DNA of 8,319 bases from NCBI GenBank assembly GCA_046482855.1, contig JAWOEH010000033.1:1-8319 (forward strand), in the 5' to 3' direction. The translations under genes were made by a program, and so were the position numbers. This DNA is from CAYVSF01 sp046482855 (GTDB lineage: Bacteria; Bacteroidota; Bacteroidia; Bacteroidales; UBA12077). Positions within the stretch are counted from its first letter, which is position 1. Each line of letters starts with the position of its first letter. Shown one piece after another: positions 1 through 6,122 of this stretch. The notes under the pieces are model-generated. The model searched no databases. It saw nothing but the letters and a program-made list of their open reading frames with translations, and was not told the DNA's origin.

Positions 1-147
1 TGCATGAAGCGAAATGGAGCATCGTTTGTGGCTTTGGTTATAGAGGAGCCTGTGTCGTTTCCTGCATTTGATCTCAACCGGAGCCAGGGGCACTTCCCGA
101 CCGGATTTCGGATGGGTTTCTGCAATTATCCATCGCTTTACATTAAG
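1..147. other. Window-edge flank without a supported gene
   Basis: This stretch lies downstream of the stop codon of the minus-strand VOC gene. Two minus-strand frames stay open to the window edge: the one in frame with the VOC stop (49 codons) and another from about position 126. Neither has an ATG near its upstream end or a composition I recognise. The plus-strand frame that starts at 4 and runs to 507 is mostly antisense to the VOC gene and is probably spurious. I see no terminator hairpin. The start of a neighbouring gene may lie beyond the edge. Confidence 0.4.
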
Positions 148-489
148 CTACTTTTCCGACCACACAGCCAACTCGTTTCCTGCCGGATCGATAAAGTGAA
201 ACCTTTTTCCTCCGGGAAATGCAAAGATATCTTTGGAAATAACACCATGGGATGCCAGTACCTTCTTCTTAATTTCCTCAAGGTTGTTATGATAGAGTAC
301 CACCAGCATACCATTGCCTGGCTCTTTGTTACTTTGCATAAAACCACCCTCAATGCCACTGTTCGAAAATGCGGTATAGGTGGGCCCATAGTCGGTAAAT
401 TGCCAATTGAAGGTTTGGGTATAAAATTCCTTTATTTCGTTAAGATCCTTGGCCTGGAACTCGATGTAGTTGATGTGGTTGTTTTTCAT
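148..489 (-). CDS. VOC family protein (glyoxalase/bleomycin-resistance fold)
   Basis: A 113-residue protein, the usual length for a single-module vicinal-oxygen-chelate protein, probably cytoplasmic and acting as a homodimer. Both beta-alpha-beta-beta-beta half-modules are visible. The first opens with HINYIEF (5-11) and continues through the helix LNEIKEFYTQTFNWQF and 'DYGP' (33-36). The second runs from the 'MLVVLY' strand (61-66) to the conserved ending 'FPGGKRFHFIDPAGNELAVWS' region (91-111). H5, H98 and E106 sit where many family members bind metal, but whether this one does is unknown. The family includes glyoxalase I, antibiotic-binding proteins and dioxygenases, so the substrate cannot be assigned. 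It lies 67 bp downstream of the MFS gene on the same strand with no promoter I can see between them, so co-transcription is possible. Confidence 0.93.
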   Translation of the reverse strand: MKNNHINYIEFQAKDLNEIKEFYTQTFNWQFTDYGPTYTAFSNSGIEGGFMQSNKEPGNGMLVVLYHNNLEEIKKKVLASHGVISKDIFAFPGGKRFHFIDPAGNELAVWSEK

Positions 490-556
490 AAGTACAATTA
501 TTTTTAGCTTTATCAGGGCTGGTGGTTTGTTGTGAAAAATAGGAACTTCTCAGCAA

Positions 557-1777
557 CTATTGCTTGCAGTCGATCTTATAAATAAAAAATAGAGAACACA
601 AAATCACGAGCATATAGAGAATAAAAAAGGGTTGAAAGCCATAGGCTTTTATTAGCCATCCGGCCAAAAGAGGGAAAAGGGCAGGCAAAATGTTGCCCAT
701 GCCTATGATACCGGCATACAAAGTGCGATTTTCGGTTCCCGAAACTTCCAGCAAAATACCACTCTTGGTGATGGTGTAGCCTGCAAAGATGATTCCGCCA
801 ATAAAAAAGAGTAGGGGAAAGAGCGGAAATTGGGGGAACAGCAGAATCAGCAAGGGAATGGTAATAGCCAAAGCGGCATCGCCATAAAGCAGGTAGCGGT
901 ATTTGTAGCGGTTGCGCAGGAAAAACAACAGAAAGGCTGTGACCACATTGCCAATAATCTTAAATAGCAGCAACGATCCTGTGTCCACAGTACCTGATGT
1001 AAACGACTCTTTGGCGTACAATACTACAAAGGGCAAAAATGCCAGACTAATTCCCATGGTATTGATAAAGCCCAGGTAATATTTCAGTTTTTTGTTTTCC
1101 CGGAGTTCGGTTTTTATTTTTTGGAAGAAATCGCCTGCACTTTTAATGGCCATTTTCGAGGGAACCACCTCGCGAATTTGCCAAAAGCCCAACGATGCAA
1201 AAAATAAAGCCCCAAAGGCTACGAAAAACATATAGGCATAATTGGTGGGATAGTCAGAGGCATTGAGCACCTGCTTGGCCAGTAAAGCAGAAATAAAGAG
1301 CAACGTTCCGGTAATCACTTGTTTCAAAGGAAAAAAGGATTTTCGCGAATCGGCCTGTATCGATTTGCCAAGAATGTCAGTATACCCTACATTGGCAAAG
1401 GCACCCCCAAACGAGAATACTGCCATAATCAGAAAGATGGAAAGCACAACCCACGAATCTTTCACATGTGCCACGTTGTACAGAAGAATAGCCAAAGCCA
1501 GTAAGGCAAACACCCGCGAGTTGATGCCCAGGAGGAGGAACTTTTTTTTAAAGCGAAAATTGCTGATAAATGGCGCGTAAATGAGTTGGGTGAAGCTGGC
1601 TCCACCCAGTAATATAGCCGTCAGAATACCTACCTGTATGGCATTTCCTCCGGCATCAATTAACATGGCCGGAATGATGGTGTCCACATCCATAAAGGCT
1701 TGAGCAAAGGCCAGAAACCCACCATGCCAAAGCAGGGCTCGAAAGTTTCGTTTTGAGATGTCCGGGGTCAGTTTCAT
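557..1777 (-). CDS. MFS transporter, 12 transmembrane helices
   Basis: A 406-residue polytopic inner-membrane protein, the standard length for the major facilitator superfamily. Hydrophobic segments form two groups of about six helices. They are separated by a charged central loop at about 203-233 (IREVVPSK to LRENKK). Helix 1 carries acidic residues (D30, D32) in 'FMDVDTIIPAML', the kind of position that can couple to ions. The loop between helices 2 and 3 (ISNFRFKKKF, 71-80) is basic like MFS motif A but lacks its G-x-x-x-D-R core. Helix 11 contains 'GIIGMGNILPALFPLLAGWL' (356-375), typical of the C-terminal half. The cargo cannot be predicted. Directionality by proton-coupled symport or antiport is a family inference. 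The start at 1777 follows an A-rich leader without a Shine-Dalgarno sequence and lies about 30 bp downstream of a candidate -7 element. Confidence 0.93.
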   Translation of the reverse strand: MKLTPDISKRNFRALLWHGGFLAFAQAFMDVDTIIPAMLIDAGGNAIQVGILTAILLGGASFTQLIYAPFISNFRFKKKFLLLGINSRVFALLALAILLYNVAHVKDSWVVLSIFLIMAVFSFGGAFANVGYTDILGKSIQADSRKSFFPLKQVITGTLLFISALLAKQVLNASDYPTNYAYMFFVAFGALFFASLGFWQIREVVPSKMAIKSAGDFFQKIKTELRENKKLKYYLGFINTMGISLAFLPFVVLYAKESFTSGTVDTGSLLLFKIIGNVVTAFLLFFLRNRYKYRYLLYGDAALAITIPLLILLFPQFPLFPLLFFIGGIIFAGYTITKSGILLEVSGTENRTLYAGIIGMGNILPALFPLLAGWLIKAYGFQPFFILYMLVILCSLFFIYKIDCKQ

Positions 1778-1807
1778 GTTTTTAGCTTTTACAGCTTATA
1801 AGTAAAA

Positions 1808-1815
1808 CAAAGATA
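1808..1815 (-). promoter_or_regulatory. Candidate Bacteroidota -7 element for the MFS gene
   Basis: On the minus strand this reads TATCTTTG, an exact match to the Bacteroidota -7 consensus TANNTTTG. It would place the transcript start near 1801, leaving a leader of about 24 nt before the ATG at 1777. The -33 element is weak: TTAG (1841-1838) at a slightly long spacing of 22 bp, and it falls inside the hexamer array. The same octamer is used by the divergent promoter at 2207-2214. Confidence 0.45.
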
Positions 1816-1824
1816 AGATATATG

Positions 1825-1902
1825 ATTAAGATTAAGGCTAAGGTTGAGGTTAAGGTTGAGGTTGAGGTTAAGGTTGAGGTTGAGGTTGAGGTTGAGGTTG
1901 AG
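1825..1902 (+). repeat. Hexamer tandem array, 13 units of GTTRAG
   Basis: Thirteen contiguous 6-bp units. The first three are diverged (ATTAAG, ATTAAG, GCTAAG). The other ten are GTTGAG or GTTAAG, and the last five are all identical GTTGAG. The gradient from degenerate to perfect suggests recent expansion at the right end. The plus strand has a GG dinucleotide every 6 bp. Arrays like this can change length by replication slippage; any effect on the adjacent promoter is inference. Confidence 0.92.
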
Positions 1903-1917
1903 AACTATCCTCTCAAC
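1897..1917. repeat. Hairpin at the end of the hexamer array
   Basis: The last array unit plus one base (GTTGAGA, 1897-1903) is followed 7 nt later by its exact reverse complement, TCTCAAC (1911-1917). The right edge of the array is therefore an inverted copy of its own unit, giving a 7-bp stem with a 7-nt loop. No T-tract follows, so it is not a typical intrinsic terminator. Confidence 0.6.
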
Positions 1918-1920
1918 AAC

Positions 1921-2000
1921 CCAGCCTAGCGGCAGGCAGGCCTGTCTCGTGTGCCTCGCCTTAGGCGATGGCTCTGCCTTCGGCAGACAGGCTCAGGCAA
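1921..2000. repeat. GC-rich REP-like palindromic block
   Basis: This block is much GC-richer than its surroundings. It contains two hairpins with no gap between them. The first is GCCTCGCC-TTA-GGCGA(T)GGC at 1953-1972, an 8-bp stem with one bulged T. The second is TCTGCC-TTC-GGCAGA at 1973-1987, a 6-bp stem. An alternative outer pairing joins GCCTGTCT (1940-1947) to AGACAGGC (1985-1992). The left part holds GGCAGGCAGG and the palindrome CAGGCCTG (1937-1944). Such 'GGCAGGCAGG' palindromes resemble dispersed intergenic repeats in Bacteroidota genomes; that comparison is from general knowledge and was not tested here. Confidence 0.65.
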
Positions 2001-2001
2001 G

Positions 2002-2025
2002 ATAAACGAATAAACAAGTAAACAG
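2002..2025 (+). repeat. Three tandem AT-rich octamers
   Basis: Three contiguous 8-bp units, ATAAACGA, ATAAACAA and GTAAACAG, share the core RTAAACRR. They start just after the palindromic block. They are too few and too short for a function to be proposed, but they add to the mosaic character of the region. Confidence 0.6.
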
Positions 2026-2061
2026 CGGACAAGAGACCAGGAGAATCTTGTAGTGCAAAAG

Positions 2062-2109
2062 GTTAAAGTTGAGATTGAGATTGAGGTTAAGATTAAGACT
2101 GAGGTTATA
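2062..2109 (+). repeat. Second, degenerate hexamer array
   Basis: Eight 6-bp units with consensus RTTRAG: GTTAAA, GTTGAG, ATTGAG, ATTGAG, GTTAAG, ATTAAG, ACTGAG and GTTATA. The unit and orientation match the 1825-1902 array, but this copy is more diverged. The two arrays flank the palindromic block and octamers as direct, not inverted, repeats. Confidence 0.8.
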
Positions 2110-2182
2110 GACAATGATAAACTGCCTTGAGCGACCTCGAAGCTTCAGATAAGATCCCTAATCACAAGCAACGAAATGAATC

Positions 2183-2214
2183 TTTGGCAGCTTTGGAGAT
2201 TTGTGATATCTTTG
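2183..2214 (+). promoter_or_regulatory. Bacteroidota-type promoter for the DUF5686 gene
   Basis: TTTG (2183-2186) and TATCTTTG (2207-2214) are separated by 20 bp. This matches the Bacteroidota housekeeping promoter, TTTG, then 19-21 bp, then TANNTTTG. The transcript should start near 2221, about 42 nt upstream of the ATG at 2263. Because the in-frame ATG at 2176 lies upstream of this promoter, the site decides the start codon. Confidence 0.65.
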
Positions 2215-2262
2215 GAATACAAAACTAACCCATTAAACCTGGGCACCTGGCCCAATTACTTG

Positions 2263-4650
2263 ATGAAAACACTTGTCCGACTAACCGCGTTACTGGGATT
2301 GTTATGGTTGAGTCTGTCCCATCCGGGCTATTGCCAAGAAAATAACGATACGCATAAGCTCAGGATTGTAGATGCACAAAGCAGCACACCTCTACCGTTC
2401 GCAACCGTTTTGATTAACAAAGATCCACACAGAGGAAGTGTTACCAATCTGAACGGTTGGGTAGAGCTGACACTTTCGCCTTCCGATACATGCTTAAAGA
2501 TCTCCTATGTGGGTTATAACTCAAAAACGCTTAGCGTGTCGGCTTTAAATCGGGAGATAGCATTGATGCCCATAGATGTTGCTTTAGATGAAGTTGTTGT
2601 TTTTCCGGGCATAAATCCCGCGCATCGCATCATCAAAAAAACAGTGGCCAACCGCCGGCAAAATAACCCCGATGAGATTGATGAATACACCTGCAGAATT
2701 TACAATAAGAGCAGCTACGAATACCTGTTTGCTCAGGCCGATACAACGTGGGACGATTTAAAATCCTACTTCGACAGTAGTTATGTATTGCTCATGGAGT
2801 CGGCAATAAAACGCTATTACCAAGCTCCGGATAAATCCTTCGAGAAAATTGAAAAAGTACGGGTTTCTGGTTTTAAAGATCCCTCAATTGCTCCTTTGTC
2901 CAATGATCTACAGCCGCTTCACTTTTACGATCCATTGATTGAGTTGGTTGACATTGCCTATCTGAATCCCGTAAGTCCGGGAAGTCATCGTAAGTATGTG
3001 TTTTTATTGGAAGATACACTTTACAACGGCCGCGATACAACTTTTATCATCTCGTTTGAACCCAGGCGGAATACCAACTTTCAAGGATTGAAGGGCTTCT
3101 TACATATCAACACCAAAGGTTATGCCATTGAGAATGTGGTGGCTGAACCCGCTGAGAAAAAATTGATGACTTTGCACATTCAGCAAAATTACCAACACTC
3201 TCACAATCATTGGTTTCCCAGAGAGCTTAAATCGGAGGTGGTTTGGGAAGATCTTTATAACCAAGGATTGGGTATGCGCGTGCGTTCAGAGAGCTATTTC
3301 TCAAACTTTACACCTCATATTCCGGAGGATTCCGTAAAATTTTCCGAAGAGGTGCTGGTGTTTGATAAGCGGGCTACCAAGGATGCAGAGACTGCCCTTC
3401 AGCGTTATCGTCCTTCTGGCCTAAGCATCATGGAACAGAATACGTATGTTCAGATGGATAGTTTGGGAGAGGCAGTCAATTTGGATTTCTGGATGACTTT
3501 AGGCGAAAAAATTTCGGATAAGAAATTTCCTGTAGGCAAATTCTATATCCCACTGGACAGGCTGTATACTTTTAACGAATTTGAAGGCAGTCGCTTTGGA
3601 GCAGGCCTTTATACCGATGATCGTATGCTGTGGTGGCTCGAAGCAGGTGGTTGGGGTGCCTATGGCTTCCGCGATAAAACCTGGAAATATGGGGGCGACC
3701 TGACGATCTTCCTGGATGAAAAGGAAGAACATAGCTTTTCTGCTTCTTATCAGTATAATGCCTTGTTTCCCGGACATGAAGATTTTGCCCGCGAGCCTAC
3801 CTATATCGAAGGGTATTTTTTGCAGGAGGCCGATTATGCCACACAGCAAAGCGTGGCTTTCCAAACGTGGCTGAAGTATTTGCAGCTGCAAATAAGCTTT
3901 ACACACGATAAACGTCAGCCACAATACGAGTATGCCTTCTTATTGGACAACCAATGGGTAAATAACTACGAAACAGCGGAATTTGGCGCTCGTCTTCGGT
4001 TTGCTTACAAGGAAAAATATATTTGGCAGTTACGACAAAAGATTCTTATCGAATCGAAATGGCCGATACTGACGGTGGAGTATAAAAAAGCCTTGCCGGA
4101 AGTCTACCATAGCGACTTTGATTACGAAAAGCTGTGGCTTCAGCTAGACTATAGCTATCATTTTCCCCGACTAGGAAAAACAACAATTCGAGTAGAAGCC
4201 GGCAAAATTTGGGGCGACGTGCCTTACTCATTCCTTTTTGCCGGAGCCGGAGGATGGAACAGCTCAGTGCCTGTTTTTGTAAACAATAGGTTTAATACGA
4301 TGCGTCCCAATCAATTTGCCAATACTGAGATGGTAAGCGCTTATTTTAGTCACAATTTTGGAACCCGGCTGTTTGCCACAGATAAGTGGAAACCTCAGGT
4401 AATGGTTACCCAGACTTTTGGTATGGGTACCTTAAGTCATAAGCATTTACATGCGGGCAAAGCGCTGCGCGATATGAATAAAGGTTATTATGAGTCGGGT
4501 GTTGTGCTCAATGATTTGGTGCGCTATAACCTGTTTAACTTTTTTTATGTGGGACTAGGTGCCGGCGTCTTCTATAACTATGGGTACTATGCCAATGATG
4601 CCTGGGACAAGAATCTTAAATTTAAAATTAGTGGTAGTATTTCTTTTTAA
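2263..4650 (+). CDS. DUF5686 outer-membrane protein with CarboxypepD_reg-like domain
   Basis: A 795-residue protein. An N-terminal signal peptide (MKTL to about 'GYCQ', residues 1-25) directs export. No lipobox is present. Residues about 31-103 form a CarboxypepD_reg-like beta-sandwich with the usual 'PLPFATVLI', 'GSVTNLNGW' and 'ISYVGYNSKTL' motifs. Next comes 'LDEVVVFPGINPAHRIIKK' (109-126), the junction typical of DUF5686 proteins. The barrel half begins near 'FNEFEGSRFGAGL' (437-449) with its conserved EG-x-R. The protein ends in alternating hydrophobic strands and 'ISGSISF', whose terminal Phe suits BAM-dependent outer-membrane insertion. No TonB plug domain is seen. The family is widespread in Bacteroidota but its molecular role is not established. 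An in-frame ATG at 2176 would add 29 residues ahead of the signal peptide and lies upstream of the promoter, so 2263 is preferred. It appears monocistronic: the next gene is convergent. Confidence 0.93.
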   Translation: MKTLVRLTALLGLLWLSLSHPGYCQENNDTHKLRIVDAQSSTPLPFATVLINKDPHRGSVTNLNGWVELTLSPSDTCLKISYVGYNSKTLSVSALNREIALMPIDVALDEVVVFPGINPAHRIIKKTVANRRQNNPDEIDEYTCRIYNKSSYEYLFAQADTTWDDLKSYFDSSYVLLMESAIKRYYQAPDKSFEKIEKVRVSGFKDPSIAPLSNDLQPLHFYDPLIELVDIAYLNPVSPGSHRKYVFLLEDTLYNGRDTTFIISFEPRRNTNFQGLKGFLHINTKGYAIENVVAEPAEKKLMTLHIQQNYQHSHNHWFPRELKSEVVWEDLYNQGLGMRVRSESYFSNFTPHIPEDSVKFSEEVLVFDKRATKDAETALQRYRPSGLSIMEQNTYVQMDSLGEAVNLDFWMTLGEKISDKKFPVGKFYIPLDRLYTFNEFEGSRFGAGLYTDDRMLWWLEAGGWGAYGFRDKTWKYGGDLTIFLDEKEEHSFSASYQYNALFPGHEDFAREPTYIEGYFLQEADYATQQSVAFQTWLKYLQLQISFTHDKRQPQYEYAFLLDNQWVNNYETAEFGARLRFAYKEKYIWQLRQKILIESKWPILTVEYKKALPEVYHSDFDYEKLWLQLDYSYHFPRLGKTTIRVEAGKIWGDVPYSFLFAGAGGWNSSVPVFVNNRFNTMRPNQFANTEMVSAYFSHNFGTRLFATDKWKPQVMVTQTFGMGTLSHKHLHAGKALRDMNKGYYESGVVLNDLVRYNLFNFFYVGLGAGVFYNYGYYANDAWDKNLKFKISGSISF

Positions 4651-4695
4651 CGGAAACTACTGATTTGCAATGTGTTTTGCATTATTGTAGGGTAT

Positions 4696-5226
4696 TTACA
4701 GAATAAATTCATCAGTCAGAATAATGCCAAAAAGGCAGATTAAACTAATCACGGAGAAAAGTAACTGATGATACCATTTGAATTTTAGTATTTGGTGACT
4801 TCTGTAGACCATAAACAATAAGAGAATGAGTAACGGGAAGATAATTGTCTGTGTGCTCAGACCTAATCCCCGGGCAATAATGGCTTCATCTTGCATGGTT
4901 AAATTGCCAGAAAATAGAACTGCAAAACGAATAAAAAAGCTAAAAAAGAGAAAAGGAAAAAGATACAAAAAGTGGACGATTTCAATAAATACCCACAATA
5001 TAATGGCTTGAATCAATGTGAATAGAGGACCTGATAAAGTTATAAGCCATTCATGGTCAGAGGCAAGATAGTGTCCCTCTTTTACCGAAACATGATTTAA
5101 ACCAAAGGTCATTTCGTTTCCCGTTATTTCACCGATTAGCCAATGGCCAAATTCATGAAAACTGCAGGTAAAAAGACTGGCAGGAATGAACAATAATAGG
5201 AGAATGAGCAACTTCTTTGGTTTCAT
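4696..5226 (-). CDS. Small HExxH membrane metalloprotease-like protein (M50/site-2 protease type)
   Basis: A 176-residue, very hydrophobic protein with about five membrane segments. The first hydrophobic stretch runs straight into HEFGH (24-28), the zinc-binding HExxH motif, where H24 and H28 would be ligands and E25 the catalytic base. 'LSGPLF' (64-69) matches the S/A-G-P motif that follows the HExxH helix in site-2 proteases and M50B-like families. The usual NPDG third-ligand motif is absent. 'NLTMQDEAIIARGLGL' (108-123) holds D113/E114, which could serve instead. M50 proteases cleave transmembrane substrates such as anti-sigma factors or pheromones; no substrate is evident here. There is no PDZ domain and the length is well below RseP, so it may be a minimal or non-proteolytic member. 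Its stop faces the DUF5686 stop across 45 bp. The gene is AT-richer than its left neighbours. Confidence 0.8.
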   Translation of the reverse strand: MKPKKLLILLLLFIPASLFTCSFHEFGHWLIGEITGNEMTFGLNHVSVKEGHYLASDHEWLITLSGPLFTLIQAIILWVFIEIVHFLYLFPFLFFSFFIRFAVLFSGNLTMQDEAIIARGLGLSTQTIIFPLLILLLFMVYRSHQILKFKWYHQLLFSVISLICLFGIILTDEFIL

Positions 5227-5389
5227 TTTTTAGTAGCAAGCAGGTTTGGGATAAACAGATTTAAATATAAAAATAGATCGGGAAATTGTATATGTATCAC
5301 AAAGTAAAGAACATGTTTATACGAGTAATGATTAGGTATATGGGTGGTATTGAGTGTGTTGCAGTGAATTTACGAACAGTTTAAGAAAA
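5227..5389. other. AT-rich divergent spacer, no clear promoter
   Basis: This 163-bp spacer should carry promoters for both the protease-like gene and the four-helix protein. On the minus strand TAAATCTG (5263-5256) matches TANNTTTG at all but one specified base, but no TTTG lies at the right distance. No plus-strand match was found. The genes may use an alternative sigma factor or weak sites; I see no repeat or operator-like palindrome. Confidence 0.4.
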
Positions 5390-6046
5390 ATGCTTATGAA
5401 TGATTTACAATTAGAAGAATACCGGAGGTTAACCATAGAAATTAATAACAACGCCAAACGTGTATTTCAGCTCCTTTCTATTGTAATTCCTCTGTCTTCT
5501 GGCCTGCTTGCGTTGCCCTTAAGCTTTGAAGATATTAATGGGCTGTGGATATTACTACCTAATTTGGTTCTCATCCCATCTCTTTTTTTGATTAGTTCTC
5601 AGTTTAAATCAGTTACTCGGATTGCTACCTATATAGCTTGTTTTTATGAAGGCCACATAACCGGTATTTATTGGGAGTCTAGGTTGAAACTTTTACGCAA
5701 AAATCAAGTTAAGCCTTCCAATTATTATGGTGGTATACAAGGCGTATTTATTGCATTGAGTAGTATCTCTTTTTTTATTTCAGGTTTTTTTGTGTTTAGT
5801 GAAACCTCGTGTTTCCCATATTTAGAAAGCATTGATTCTATTTTTTCAATCGATGTCTTTACTCTTATTGGGGGAGGTCGGTTCTTGGAACGTGATATTT
5901 GTTATTGTTTTATGTATTTTTCTGCTTTAATTCTATCTGCTTTTGCTTATTACAGAGCAGGGAAGGCAATTAAAGCTGCACGCGATGCCGACAGCTACAT
6001 GACAAATTGGCTCGCTATGAAGCGTGTAGTAGAATGCTCTCAATAA
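5390..6046 (+). CDS. Four-helix membrane protein of unknown function
   Basis: I cannot assign this 218-residue protein to a named family with confidence. A charged amphipathic N-terminus (LQLEEYRRLTIEINNNAKR, 6-24) precedes two helices (about 26-44 and 52-70). A soluble stretch with 'RIATYIACFYEGHITGIYWE' (77-96) follows, then two more helices (about 117-136 and 172-188). A basic tail (AGKAIKAARDADSYM) ends the protein. No signal peptide or catalytic motif is visible. The two-plus-two helix layout with an EYxxL-x-EI head loosely resembles small accessory-region membrane proteins of Bacteroidota; this is impression, not identification. ATG 5390 is chosen; ATG 5396 is an equally good start, and a GTG at 5354 would add 12 residues. 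Sampled stretches are roughly 35-45% GC, lower than the permease that follows. It is divergent from the protease-like gene and 76 bp ahead of the permease. Confidence 0.75.
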   Translation: MLMNDLQLEEYRRLTIEINNNAKRVFQLLSIVIPLSSGLLALPLSFEDINGLWILLPNLVLIPSLFLISSQFKSVTRIATYIACFYEGHITGIYWESRLKLLRKNQVKPSNYYGGIQGVFIALSSISFFISGFFVFSETSCFPYLESIDSIFSIDVFTLIGGGRFLERDICYCFMYFSALILSAFAYYRAGKAIKAARDADSYMTNWLAMKRVVECSQ

Positions 6047-6122
6047 AGGAAAAAAAGTCTTTCTTCCTGTAACTTATTTCCCGGCATAGGCGTCACACAA
6101 ACGAATTTCAAAATTAAAACCT

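Larger units (their letters stand above)
1778..2262. other. Divergent intergenic region (485 bp) packed with short repeats
   Basis: This region separates the minus-strand MFS gene from the plus-strand DUF5686 gene and holds no credible gene. In order it contains the MFS promoter candidate, a long hexamer array, a GC-rich palindromic block, three tandem octamers, a second hexamer array and the DUF5686 promoter. The minus-strand frame across 1926-2114 is low-complexity (alternating Thr, Ser, Ile, Leu codons imposed by the hexamers) and is not a gene. Confidence 0.8.

Noticed and set aside
4..507. 167-codon plus-strand open frame
   Set aside because: It lies mostly antisense to the VOC gene, whose protein motifs are unmistakable; the plus-strand translation has no recognisable domain.
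1825..1902. CRISPR array or coding VE-dipeptide repeat
   Set aside because: There are no spacers between repeats, so it is not CRISPR. The plus-strand frame reads Val-Glu/Val-Lys but has no gene context or continuation.
1926..2114. Minus-strand open frame of 62 codons
   Set aside because: Its sequence is dictated by the hexamer array and the palindromic block (Thr/Ser/Ile runs, then Arg/Pro-rich), so it is low-complexity and not coding.
3499..3924. 141-codon minus-strand open frame
   Set aside because: It lies entirely inside the DUF5686 gene on the opposite strand, with no promoter or homology signal.
4663..4685. Terminator between the convergent DUF5686 and protease-like genes
   Set aside because: The only hairpin is TGCAA (4666-4670) with TTGCA (4677-4681), five weak pairs and no real T-run.
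5256..5263. Minus-strand -7 element TAAATCTG for the protease-like gene
   Set aside because: One mismatch to the consensus and no TTTG at 19-21 bp; chance is likely in AT-rich DNA.
6047..6068. Terminator after the four-helix protein gene
   Set aside because: AGGAA (6047-6051) can pair with TTCCT (6064-6068), but the stem is short, AT-rich and lacks a T-tract, so it cannot be called.
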